Under the pieces are notes generated by a model. That model did not search any database. It had not been told where the DNA came from and saw only the letters and a program-made list of their open reading frames with translations. From Sinomicrobium weinanense (GTDB lineage Bacteria; Bacteroidota; Bacteroidia; Flavobacteriales; Flavobacteriaceae), in the NCBI RefSeq assembly GCF_018863395.1, contig NZ_JAHKRR010000001.1, forward strand, positions 124,001 to 188,000: a DNA stretch of 64,000 nucleotides, in the 5' to 3' direction. A program made the translations under genes and the position numbers. Positions 16,966-24,975 of this stretch are shown piece after piece (positions within the stretch are counted from its first letter, which is position 1; every line of letters begins with the position of its first letter).

Positions 16966-18008
16966 TCTCCATTTTCAATTTCGATTTTGTCCCAGTCGGG
17001 TTTTACGAGTCCGACTCCCGCTATACCATTGGGTGTGATGATGCCGTTTTGTAGTGCGGGACCGGAAAAGGGGTCGTTCTTTATGCCGAGGTTGCCGTCG
17101 AGGTCTATCCAGTCGGCCAGGGCACCTAGTTGAGATGCCGCGGCAATGGCACAGGAGGTTTCGGACATACACCCCAGCATCACCCTGAGGCCCATCGCCC
17201 TGGCCGTAACAGCCATTTTGTAGGCTTCGCGCAATCCGGTAGATTTCATGAGTTTTATGTTGATGGCGTGGTAGTAATTCCCGGCAGACATCACATCCGG
17301 AAAACGCTGTATCCCTTCATCCCCTACAATAGGCAAGGGCGAACGGGCTGCCAGCCATTCCATATCGGACAAGGCATTTTTGGGCATGGGCTGTTCGATA
17401 AAGACCGTGTTCTCTTCCCGGAGCCATGCTATTTTTTCCAGTGCTTCCTCCCTGTTTTTCCAACCCTGGTTGGCGTCGATATAAAGAGGCTTGTCGGTTT
17501 CTTCTCTTACGGCATTGATGATCTCCCTGTCGTTATCGCCCCCCAGTTTTATCTTCAGAAACCTGAAGTTGCCTGCTTCCCGGACTCTTTCCCGGATAAT
17601 GTCTGCCGTGTCTATACCGATGGTCTTGCTGGTAGGCAGCTCTTTTTGCGGCAGCCCGAAATAGGAGCGGAGGGGCAGGTGCAGCATTTTCCCGATCAGG
17701 TCGTGCAGGGCGATGTCTACGGATGCCTTCACGGCCGGGTTCCCGGGGGCCAGTTTGTCTACGTAGTGCAATATTTCTTCCGTATTAAAGGGATCGCGGA
17801 AGGGGGAGAGGTCCACCCGTTGCAGGAAATCCGTTGCCGTGGCTATGCTTTCGCCGTAGCGCGGGGGCATGGAGGCCTCGCCAAAGCCTTCCACACCTTC
17901 AAACCGCAGGCGGACCAGGACAGCAGGAGTGCTGGTCCTGGCGCCTCCTGCGATCCGGAAGACGTGTTTTTTTTGGAGGGTATAAGGTTTAAAAGATAGT
18001 GAGAACAT
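16941..18008 (-). CDS. Dipeptide epimerase (L-Ala-D/L-Glu epimerase-like), enolase superfamily
   Basis: Predicted cytoplasmic enzyme inverting the alpha carbon of the second residue of a dipeptide, as in use of the murein-derived L-Ala-D-Glu. From ATG 18008 it has 355 residues, normal for the family. A KxK base pair is at K152/K154, Mg2+ ligands D178, E205 and D230, the second-face base K252, and an eighth-strand DxD (D302-L-D304), the dipeptide ammonium-binding signature that separates dipeptide epimerases from muconate-lactonising relatives. The start shares one base with the SusD stop (TGATG), so it is coupled to the uptake operon. The last about nine residues come from a dispersed repeat. 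Exact dipeptide preference is unknown. Confidence 0.88.
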   Translation of the reverse strand: MFSLSFKPYTLQKKHVFRIAGGARTSTPAVLVRLRFEGVEGFGEASMPPRYGESIATATDFLQRVDLSPFRDPFNTEEILHYVDKLAPGNPAVKASVDIALHDLIGKMLHLPLRSYFGLPQKELPTSKTIGIDTADIIRERVREAGNFRFLKIKLGGDNDREIINAVREETDKPLYIDANQGWKNREEALEKIAWLREENTVFIEQPMPKNALSDMEWLAARSPLPIVGDEGIQRFPDVMSAGNYYHAINIKLMKSTGLREAYKMAVTARAMGLRVMLGCMSETSCAIAAASQLGALADWIDLDGNLGIKNDPFSGPALQNGIITPNGIAGVGLVKPDWDKIEIENGDRTIGRKT

Positions 18009-19420
18009 CAATAACCGGGGTTTTGGGTTATATTGGGATTGGCATTCAGTTCGTTCAGCGGGATGGGCAGGATAAACTTATCATTGGGATAAGTCGCTTC
18101 GATCACATGGTCGCTTTGTATCATACGCACGTCTTTTTTGTTACGGTTGAGGTCGAAGAGGCGGTGCCCTTCAAAAGCGAGCTCTTTTCGCCTTTCCAGC
18201 AAGATGCGGTCCACGAGGGCCTGCCCGCTTTCGCCTGCCGGAGCAGCACCGGGAGTGGCCCTGTCCGTGACGGCGAGGAGGTCTGCCTGGGCCTGGGCGT
18301 CTTTCCCCGTCCTGGCATAGGCTTCTGCCCGGATAAGGTATTGTTCGGCCAGGCGGAATATACGGATATTGTCGTCATGAATGGTGCCTTTCGGGAATTT
18401 ATAGACAAACAGGGCCTCGTCTTCGGCACCGGTCTTGGACCCTTCTGTAATGGCACTTAGCCTTATGTCGTTACTCTCATAAAGGGCAAACAGCTCTTCA
18501 GTGGCCAGGGCATCTGCATAGCCTTCGGGGTCAAAAAAGTGTCCCAGGCCGTTGGTACCCGCGTTATCGGCAATGGTATTTACAATTTCAAAAATAGATT
18601 CGGAATTGTATTCTTCGGCCCAGAGGTCGGTATAGCCGGCGTTGCCCACCAGGCTGAATTCCCCGCTGTCTATCACTTCCGAACTGTATGCAATGGCATT
18701 GGCATAGTCTTCCTGATAGAGGTATACCCGTGCAGCGAGGGCTTTTACGGCATAGGAAGAAAACCTTCCGTCTTTTTTATCTTCGGATATCCTGGAGATG
18801 GCAGCGGATATATCTTCATTGACCTGTATATATACTTCTTTTACCGTATTCCGGGCGGGAGAAACTTCGTTTTCCGAGGAGTGATTGATAACAGGGATAC
18901 CTTCGTGGCCAGCATCGGTAGTGAAGTTATAGGGTTGTGCAAAGAGGCGTACCAGGTCAAAATGGGCCAGGGCCCTTAGTGCATAGGCTTCTCCTACAAG
19001 TTGGTCTATTTGTGCCTGTTGATCTGCCGATCGGGCTTCGAGTTTTTCACCGCCCTCTATGGCCCTGGTGGCATTGACAACCACTTCGTAGAGTGCATTC
19101 CACAAGTCGTTGGCATAGCTGTCTTCTTCATTTACGACGAAGCCGTCGTAGTCGATGTACCTTCCTGTATTTCTTATGCTCAGTGCCAGATTATCGGCCA
19201 TAAGCTCAGGTATCACATACATACTGCGGCCGTAGTAGTCGCTGTTTTGCAGTTTGCTGTATACACCGTTCAATGCGGTCTGTAATGTATTGACATCGGT
19301 TACTACATTTTCTGCCGCAACGTTCTGTTCGGGATCTATGTCAAGAAAATCACTGCTGCACGAAGCGATACACGCAAAAATGAGCAGTGAGGCGATGATA
19401 TGTTTAATGTTTCGAATCAT
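18008..19420 (-). CDS. SusD/RagB-family nutrient-binding lipoprotein
   Basis: Surface lipoprotein that caps the SusC channel and binds the imported ligand. It has 470 residues, a signal peptide and lipobox IASC (Cys21), the SusD N-terminal landmark SSDFLDIDPEQN, TPR-like helices (about 60-230) and the characteristic C-terminal LFDLNRNKKDV and INxNPxITQNPGY ending. It is cotranscribed with the SusC gene 11 bp upstream and overlaps the dipeptide epimerase start by one base. The epimerase and hydrolase suggest a peptide or murein-fragment ligand rather than a glycan, but the sequence itself does not show the ligand. Confidence 0.93.
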   Translation of the reverse strand: MIRNIKHIIASLLIFACIASCSSDFLDIDPEQNVAAENVVTDVNTLQTALNGVYSKLQNSDYYGRSMYVIPELMADNLALSIRNTGRYIDYDGFVVNEEDSYANDLWNALYEVVVNATRAIEGGEKLEARSADQQAQIDQLVGEAYALRALAHFDLVRLFAQPYNFTTDAGHEGIPVINHSSENEVSPARNTVKEVYIQVNEDISAAISRISEDKKDGRFSSYAVKALAARVYLYQEDYANAIAYSSEVIDSGEFSLVGNAGYTDLWAEEYNSESIFEIVNTIADNAGTNGLGHFFDPEGYADALATEELFALYESNDIRLSAITEGSKTGAEDEALFVYKFPKGTIHDDNIRIFRLAEQYLIRAEAYARTGKDAQAQADLLAVTDRATPGAAPAGESGQALVDRILLERRKELAFEGHRLFDLNRNKKDVRMIQSDHVIEATYPNDKFILPIPLNELNANPNITQNPGY

Positions 19421-19431
19421 TTTTTTAAGTT

Positions 19432-22400
19432 TTAGAAGGAAAAGTCAACACCGAATAAGAATTGTCTGGAAATGGGTATGGTGAGGTCAGCCCGGCCGTC
19501 TATGCCTACTTCGGGGTCCATTTCTATCTTATCGTCTTTTACCCAGGTGAGCATATTGGTGGCTTTAATGTAAAAACGGAGATTATTTATGGAAAGGGTT
19601 TCCGTAACACTTTCGGGCAGGGAATAGGCCAGGGTAACATCCCTCAATCTCAGATAGGTACCATCGTATAAGAAACGGGTGGAGTGCTGGCTGGACCTTC
19701 CCGACTGGGGATTGCCCCATACTACTTTGGGCACATCGGTGATATCGCCCGGTTGCCGCCACCGGTTCTCATAGATGTTCTGTGTCATGTTCCCGCGGTC
19801 GTTCAGCCTTGCGCTGCCGTCGCTGTTGGTATACCGGCCCCAATAGTCGTATATCTTGTTGCCGTAGTTTAGGTAGAGCAGAAAAGAAAAGCTGAAGTTC
19901 TTATAAGTGAAATTGTTGGAGAGCCCGGCATAAAACTTGGGCAGGGCGCTTCCCTGTTTAAAGGGGTCTGCTTCGGAATACTCGTTGGTGGTGTCCGTTT
20001 TTGTTCCGTCAACATACCAGAGGGCGTTGCCCGTTGCGGGGTCCACACCGGCATAGCCAGGCATGTAAAAGGTATAAAAATCATCTCCCACTTCACGGAT
20101 ATACTGGTTGTCTACTATGGGACTGTTATCGCGGAGCTTTGTGATCTCGTTGGTATTGGAAGTGAAGTTGAGGCCGGTGGTCCAGCCAAAACCCTCGGGG
20201 TTCTTTATATTTACCGTGTTCAGTGAGATCTCCCATCCCGAGTTTTTCATTTCCCCGATATTGGCCAGGTAATTGGTAAGGCCGTTCGTGGCTGAGATAG
20301 GGACTTCGAACAGAAGGTCGGTAGTGGTACGGGTATAGTATTCTACTGTACCGTCGATCCTGTTGAACAGGCTGAAGTCGAGCCCTACGTTAAAGGGTTT
20401 GTTCTTTTCCCAGGTAAGCCGCGGATTGGATAGCTGGCTGTAAGCATATCCGGGCTGACTGTCATAGTCTTCGCCGGTTTCGTACAATCCCCGGGAAGCA
20501 AAATTTCCGATCTCCTGGTTACCGTTTATCCCGTAGCTGCTGCGCAGTTTTAACCGGTCGATAAAATGTACGTTTTCCATAAAGCCCTCAGAACTGATGT
20601 TCCAGGCCAGGCCAACGGAACCGAAATTGGCATAGCGTACATCGGAACCAAACCTGGACGAACCGTCTCTCCGGGCTGTAATGTTAAAAATGTATTTGTT
20701 TTTATACATATAATTGACATTAAAGAAGTAGGAAGCAATAGACGAAGCTGTTTTAAAACTATTGGCATCCTGATATACGGATGCATTGTCTAGGGAAGTG
20801 AGCCCTGGTGCTCCGTAATTACTGGCATAGGCATACACGGAATTTCGTGTTATTTTCTGGGCTTCCTGTCCGAGGATAAAGTTAAGGTTGTGGTTTTCGT
20901 TAACCTGCCATCTGTATTTCAGCAGGTTGGTAATATTGTAGTTCAGTATCTTATTGTCATAGGCCCGGCCGCGCCCTCCGTCATTTCTTCCGGCGCCGAA
21001 ATAGGGGTTGTCATATTGGAATTCATCGGCCAGGTTAAAGTCTATATTACCTTTGGTCTCGAAGCTCAGGTTGTCATTGAAGTTATACGTAAGCCCCAGA
21101 TTTCCCAGGATACCGTATATTTTGGTTTCCCGGATATTTTCGTTGACCAGCCCCACCGGGTTGTATGTGAGAAGTATATCGGTGTTGTACGAACCGTCTT
21201 CATTATAAACGGGCTCCCAGGGAACTACCCGCATCAGGGCCCGTACGGGGTTTGCGGCACTTCCGGCATCACTGTTGGTATGGAGCTTCTGATAATTTGC
21301 GGAAACCCCGAAATCGATGGTCAGTTTATCCGTAGCCTGATGGCTGACATTGATCTTGGCGTTCAGTTTCTTATAGTCGATGCCGATAATAACACCTTCC
21401 TGGTCGAACATCCCCATCGAAGCATAGAAATTGGTCTTTTCACTTCCGCCGCTGGCACTCAGGTTATATTGGTGATACTGGCCGTTGCGGGTAATGACAT
21501 CAACCCAGTCGGTATCGACATTTTTGTCTATCCGGCTAAAAATATAGTCTTCGGCCTCCTGCCGGGTTTCCCCGGTGTTCATGCGCCCTTCTACGAGCAG
21601 TTCGGAAAGTTGGGCGGTGTTGAGCGGCCTGTTGCGATCGGGCAGTATCATGCTGCTTATGCCGTATTGCGTACTGAAATCGAACCTGGTTTTTCCGGAA
21701 CGCCCTTTTTTGGTGGTGATGAGAATAACCCCGTTAGCCCCCCGGGAACCGTAAATGGATGTAGCCGATGCATCTTTCAGCACGGTAATGGATGCAATAT
21801 CCTTGGGATTAATCCCTGCAATGGTATTGGAACTGTTGGCGAGCTGGGTGATCTCACCGGAAACCACCGGGATACCGTCTACGACATATAAGGGGTCGGA
21901 ACCGGCATTGATAGAACCTATGCCCCGGATACGGATATTGGGTGCGGAGCCGGGCTGCCCGCTCTGGGTGGTCATTTGCACCCCGGCTACATTGCCCTGA
22001 AGGCTTTCCTGGAAAGAGGGCAGGGGAGACTCTTCGACCTTGGAAATGTCCACATCTACCGCAGCCCCCGTATAAGAAGCCTTGCTCTGTTTGTCATAGG
22101 CCACTACGATAACTTCGCTCAACTGGTCGGCTTCGGATATTAACGTTATGGTGAATTCGGTTTTATCTCCGTTGATGGTAATCTGTTCTTTTTTGAAACC
22201 TATATAACTCAACTCCAGCACATCCCCCTTGGATGCCCGGATGGTGAAATTACCGTCGAAGTCGGTTTGCGTACCGGAAGCGGTGCCCCGGACAATGATG
22301 TTCACCCCGGGAAGTGGCACTCCCGTGTCGTCCAGGACGGTCCCGGTAATGGTTAGCTTATCCTGAAGCAATCCTTTCGTAGGAACTTCCCCGATAAACC

Positions 22401-22818
22401 CCGGAATGTCTTCTTTTTTTTGGGGAGGGTCGGGGCTATGCCCGGCTTGCTCCCTGTAAAGAACGATATTCTGGCTGAGTATGCGAAACCGGATATCCGT
22501 ACCGGCAAGAACGGCTTGCAGTACTTTGCGGATGTCATCACTGTTCAGTGCAACATCTACTTTCAGTTGTTCGTCAACGATCTTGTTGTTGTAGAAAAAA
22601 ATGTAGTCGGTCTGTTTTTCAATAGTATTCAGCACTTCCTTGAGTTTGGTGTCCCGGTAATTGAGATCTACGTTTTGCGCGTAGCCGGAAGAGCTCCACG
22701 CGGATATTTTAACGATAGTGAGACAAAGGAGTAAGGAATAGATCTTCATAATGCGATAGAGTTTACCCGGGCAGCACATACGGGATGCCTGCCGGGCAAC
22801 TTGTTGCTTTTTTTTCAT
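19432..22818 (-). CDS. SusC/RagA TonB-dependent transducer with STN domain
   Basis: Outer-membrane TonB-dependent transporter of 1128 residues. After a long signal region (second Met at residue 24, cleavage near SGYAQ) comes an STN domain (about 50-120; NLNYRDTKLKEVLNTIEKQT-like start), a carboxypeptidase-regulatory-like beta domain (about 155-235), the SusC plug (LSEVIVVAYDKQSKAS through GVILITTKKG, about 240-370) and a beta-barrel. The STN domain is the module that contacts FecR-type anti-sigma factors, and such a protein lies directly upstream, so this is a transducer, not only a transporter. SusD follows 11 bp downstream. Confidence 0.94.
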   Translation of the reverse strand: MKKKQQVARQASRMCCPGKLYRIMKIYSLLLCLTIVKISAWSSSGYAQNVDLNYRDTKLKEVLNTIEKQTDYIFFYNNKIVDEQLKVDVALNSDDIRKVLQAVLAGTDIRFRILSQNIVLYREQAGHSPDPPQKKEDIPGFIGEVPTKGLLQDKLTITGTVLDDTGVPLPGVNIIVRGTASGTQTDFDGNFTIRASKGDVLELSYIGFKKEQITINGDKTEFTITLISEADQLSEVIVVAYDKQSKASYTGAAVDVDISKVEESPLPSFQESLQGNVAGVQMTTQSGQPGSAPNIRIRGIGSINAGSDPLYVVDGIPVVSGEITQLANSSNTIAGINPKDIASITVLKDASATSIYGSRGANGVILITTKKGRSGKTRFDFSTQYGISSMILPDRNRPLNTAQLSELLVEGRMNTGETRQEAEDYIFSRIDKNVDTDWVDVITRNGQYHQYNLSASGGSEKTNFYASMGMFDQEGVIIGIDYKKLNAKINVSHQATDKLTIDFGVSANYQKLHTNSDAGSAANPVRALMRVVPWEPVYNEDGSYNTDILLTYNPVGLVNENIRETKIYGILGNLGLTYNFNDNLSFETKGNIDFNLADEFQYDNPYFGAGRNDGGRGRAYDNKILNYNITNLLKYRWQVNENHNLNFILGQEAQKITRNSVYAYASNYGAPGLTSLDNASVYQDANSFKTASSIASYFFNVNYMYKNKYIFNITARRDGSSRFGSDVRYANFGSVGLAWNISSEGFMENVHFIDRLKLRSSYGINGNQEIGNFASRGLYETGEDYDSQPGYAYSQLSNPRLTWEKNKPFNVGLDFSLFNRIDGTVEYYTRTTTDLLFEVPISATNGLTNYLANIGEMKNSGWEISLNTVNIKNPEGFGWTTGLNFTSNTNEITKLRDNSPIVDNQYIREVGDDFYTFYMPGYAGVDPATGNALWYVDGTKTDTTNEYSEADPFKQGSALPKFYAGLSNNFTYKNFSFSFLLYLNYGNKIYDYWGRYTNSDGSARLNDRGNMTQNIYENRWRQPGDITDVPKVVWGNPQSGRSSQHSTRFLYDGTYLRLRDVTLAYSLPESVTETLSINNLRFYIKATNMLTWVKDDKIEMDPEVGIDGRADLTIPISRQFLFGVDFSF

Positions 22819-22875
22819 AACTTTAAACGGTTTTGATTGTTAAATGCCCATTTAGCAATTTTTAATCCTTTTAGA

Positions 22876-22897
22876 GGGAAGTGTTGCAGCACTTCCC
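22876..22897 (-). promoter_or_regulatory. Hairpin in the fecR-susC intergenic region
   Basis: GGGAAGTG and CACTTCCC form a perfect 8-bp stem, with a TGCA core in the six-base loop, between the FecR stop and the SusC start. On the minus strand no U-run follows (TCTAAAAGG), so a processing or stability element that uncouples SusC levels from the regulators is more likely than a full terminator. Confidence 0.45.
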
Positions 22898-22910
22898 TTT
22901 GTTTTTAGGA

Positions 22911-23876
22911 TCAATTGCGTTGTTTCAGTGTTACTGTCTTGTTTTGTTTGTCATAATCATATTGTATTGGTGATGAGGTTTCCAGAATATCGAGGACCTG
23001 GACAATGCTGTATTGTTTCCTGAATTTCCCGGAAAACGTATAGTCCTCTATGGTATGGTCTTCAATGCGTACGGATATTCCGTACCATCGTTCGATGTCT
23101 TTGACAACACTGTTCAGCGGGGTATTGTCGAAAGCAAGGACGCCTTCTTTCCAGGAAGTAATGGCCTCTGTGGCCACCTGTTTAACCCGGATATCCTTTT
23201 CGTGTTTTCTGAAAATGGCTTTTTGTCTGGGGGCAAGTATGGCCGAAGGGGTCTCACGGTCTGCTTTGTAGATCTCCACCTTCCCGGTGACCAGGGTGGT
23301 CTCTATGGTTTTATTGTCTTTATAGGATTTTATGTTAAAGCTAGTTCCCAGTACCTTGACCTTTATCCCATCCGGGGTTTCCACGATAAATGGGACCTGT
23401 TCGTTCCTGGCCACGTCAAAAAAGGCTTCACCGTTTAGTTTTACGGTCCGGGTTTCACGATTAAAACCGGGAGATACTTCCAGGGTACTTTCGGCATTGA
23501 GATAGATCTTGCTGCCATCGGGCAGGGTAAAATCCTTTTGTTCGGCAGACCGGGTGGAAAACGCGGAAGAAGTTTCGTTGCCGGCAGACCGGTCCAGGAA
23601 AATGACAGAAGAGAAAAGGATAACGACAAGGGCCGCCGCAACTGCGGTAACCCGGTAATTTCTTCGCCGCTTTTTCGTCTTTGCCCGGAAGTTCCGGAAT
23701 TCGCCGGGAGCATCGACCTGCTGTCCGGATCGGAATAGGGCCACCTGTTCGGCTTTAACGCGATTAAAATATTTGCGGTTTTCCGGAGACGATTCTATCC
23801 AGGCAATAACTCTTTGCTGAAATTCCACATCGCCTTCATCATCGGCTATAAACTTTATGAGCTCTTTTTTGTCCAT
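22911..23876 (-). CDS. FecR-family anti-sigma factor
   Basis: Inner-membrane anti-sigma regulator of 321 residues. The N-terminal cytoplasmic part (about 1-75) carries the sigma-binding region with WIESSPENRKYF, one transmembrane helix spans about 77-95 (VTAVAAALVVILFSSVIFL), and the periplasmic FecR domain (about 110-215) includes FTLPDGSKIYLNAEST and GEAFFDV. A C-terminal DUF4974-type domain (about 250-320) ends YDKQNKTVTLK. It lies between the ECF sigma gene and the STN-containing SusC and would hold the sigma factor until the transducer binds its ligand. Confidence 0.93.
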   Translation of the reverse strand: MDKKELIKFIADDEGDVEFQQRVIAWIESSPENRKYFNRVKAEQVALFRSGQQVDAPGEFRNFRAKTKKRRRNYRVTAVAAALVVILFSSVIFLDRSAGNETSSAFSTRSAEQKDFTLPDGSKIYLNAESTLEVSPGFNRETRTVKLNGEAFFDVARNEQVPFIVETPDGIKVKVLGTSFNIKSYKDNKTIETTLVTGKVEIYKADRETPSAILAPRQKAIFRKHEKDIRVKQVATEAITSWKEGVLAFDNTPLNSVVKDIERWYGISVRIEDHTIEDYTFSGKFRKQYSIVQVLDILETSSPIQYDYDKQNKTVTLKQRN

Positions 23877-24007
23877 ATAAGTTAAGAACGATTCAGGCTA
23901 AGGTCACCCCTATGTGAAGTCGGTAAATTTTTAGTAAAATTTCAAAACATCTGATAAAATCGATTTTAGGCTGGTTGATGAGAAATTGAGCAAGCCCATA
24001 AAAATCA

Positions 24008-24062
24008 ATCTCCCCCGACGCAGTCGGAATTCAATCTCATTCAATCTTCCATCAATCTTTTA
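24008..24062. repeat. Dispersed CAATCT-word repeat, copy 1
   Basis: The stretch contains CAATCTCCCCC, then TTCAATCTCATTCAATCT at 24030-24047 and ATCAATCTTTTA at 24051-24062. The 18-base and 12-base words recur exactly at 63312-63329 and 63355-63366. A CCGACGCAGTCGG palindrome lies inside. It occupies most of the 201-bp gap between the sigma and FecR genes. Confidence 0.6.
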
Positions 24063-24078
24063 CAACCCCACAAGATGG

Positions 24079-24657
24079 CTAAAAAAATAGAGTAAGGTAT
24101 TCGGCCAGCTCCTTTCTCAGATGCCTTAACGCTTTAGATATCTGGTTTTCCACGGTTTTCGGAGAAATGTTGAGCTCCCGGGCTATCTCCTTGTATTTGA
24201 GTCCCTCGAACCTGCTTTTAATAAAAATTTCGCGGCAGGCCGGGGGGAGTTCGTCAATGAGACGGTTCACCCTGAGGAGTAGTTCGCTTTCTATGAGTTG
24301 AAGGCTGGGATCGTCCTGTAACGAACCTTCGAGCACCCGGGCACGGTCTTTTTCGATCTCTTCCCGGTACCGGTACCTGACCTTTAAATGTTTGAAGTAA
24401 TCCAGGCAATCGTTCTTAACCATGGAGAAGAGATAGGCATTTAAGTTGAGGTCAGCAGGAAGGGTAGCCCTCTTTCTCCAGAGTTTATAAAAAGTGTTCT
24501 GGACGATCTCCCTGGCATCTTCGGAATTTTCAATGTAGCTGTGGGCAAAATGGTGCAGTTTTTCGAAGTAGAGATGGAATAGCGCTTCGAAGGCTGCCTC
24601 CTCTCCTTTTTTTAACTGGTGTAAGAAAAAAGAATTATTTACGCCGTTTACATTCAA
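24079..24657 (-). CDS. ECF RNA polymerase sigma factor (Bacteroidota FecI-like)
   Basis: Sigma-70 family extracytoplasmic-function factor of 192 residues. Region 2 spans about 24-92 (FHLYFEKLHHFAHSYI, EIVQNTFYKLWRKR) and region 4 about 130-186 (LPPACREIFIKSRFEGLKYKEIA as two helices, then the HTH ISPKTVENQISKALRHLRK). The only start before region 2 is TTG at 24657; a stop closes the frame just upstream. It is the first gene of the surface-signalling operon and should direct transcription of the downstream SusCD genes when released from FecR. A GGAAATATGTTTCC palindrome at 24699-24712 lies upstream and might be a control site. Confidence 0.92.
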   Translation of the reverse strand: MNVNGVNNSFFLHQLKKGEEAAFEALFHLYFEKLHHFAHSYIENSEDAREIVQNTFYKLWRKRATLPADLNLNAYLFSMVKNDCLDYFKHLKVRYRYREEIEKDRARVLEGSLQDDPSLQLIESELLLRVNRLIDELPPACREIFIKSRFEGLKYKEIARELNISPKTVENQISKALRHLRKELAEYLTLFF

Positions 24658-24832
24658 ATCCGTAGCTGGTTAACGGAGGACAAGGTAAACAATTTTGAGG
24701 AAATATGTTTCCATACTTCTGTGAACGGGCAGGCCAACACATCTTAAACTGATTATTGAGGTTCAAAGTTGCAGGTTACAGGTTCAAAGTTTGAGGTTTT
24801 TACCTATAACCTCTAACTTCAACACATTGAAT
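24658..24832. other. Intergenic region upstream of the sigma factor gene
   Basis: Part of the 318-bp gene-free stretch 24658-24975. It holds a GGAAATATGTTTCC palindrome (24699-24712) and, at 24761-24826, a cluster of degenerate words (GAGGTTCAAAGTTGCAGGTT, GGTTCAAAGTTTGAGGTT, ACCTCTAACTTCAAC) partly in inverted orientation. No convincing TAnnTTTG promoter for the sigma gene was found. Confidence 0.5.
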
Positions 24833-24853
24833 AAAAAAACCCCCTTTCGGGGG
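24833..24853 (-). terminator. Rho-independent terminator of the mechanosensitive-channel-like gene
   Basis: On the minus strand CCCCC-GAAA-GGGGG is followed by seven T residues, a textbook factor-independent terminator with a stable GAAA tetraloop. It lies about 120 bp downstream of the stop at 24976. Confidence 0.85.
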
Positions 24854-24975
24854 TCGTGCTAAATAAAACCAAAACTAACCTTGTAACACTACTACAAATA
24901 TATGGATAATTTCTTACATTGAATGTAAATTATACTTTAAATTCACGTATTGAAGGTTATTTTAGTGTTAAAAGA

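Noticed and set aside
16941-18008. Muconate or chloromuconate cycloisomerase
   Set aside because: The DLDG motif at the eighth strand and overall pattern fit dipeptide epimerases better.
18009-18011. TTG start for the epimerase
   Set aside because: ATG at 18008 directly follows in frame, shares a base with the SusD stop and gives the usual N terminus.
22861-22910. Plus-strand terminator GGGAAGTG...CACTTCCC with TTTGTTTTT
   Set aside because: No plus-strand gene precedes it; the flanking genes are all minus strand, so the hairpin is read in that direction.
23877-24078. CRISPR-like array from repeated CAATCT words
   Set aside because: Units are too short and irregular, no uniform spacers exist and no cas gene is in the window.
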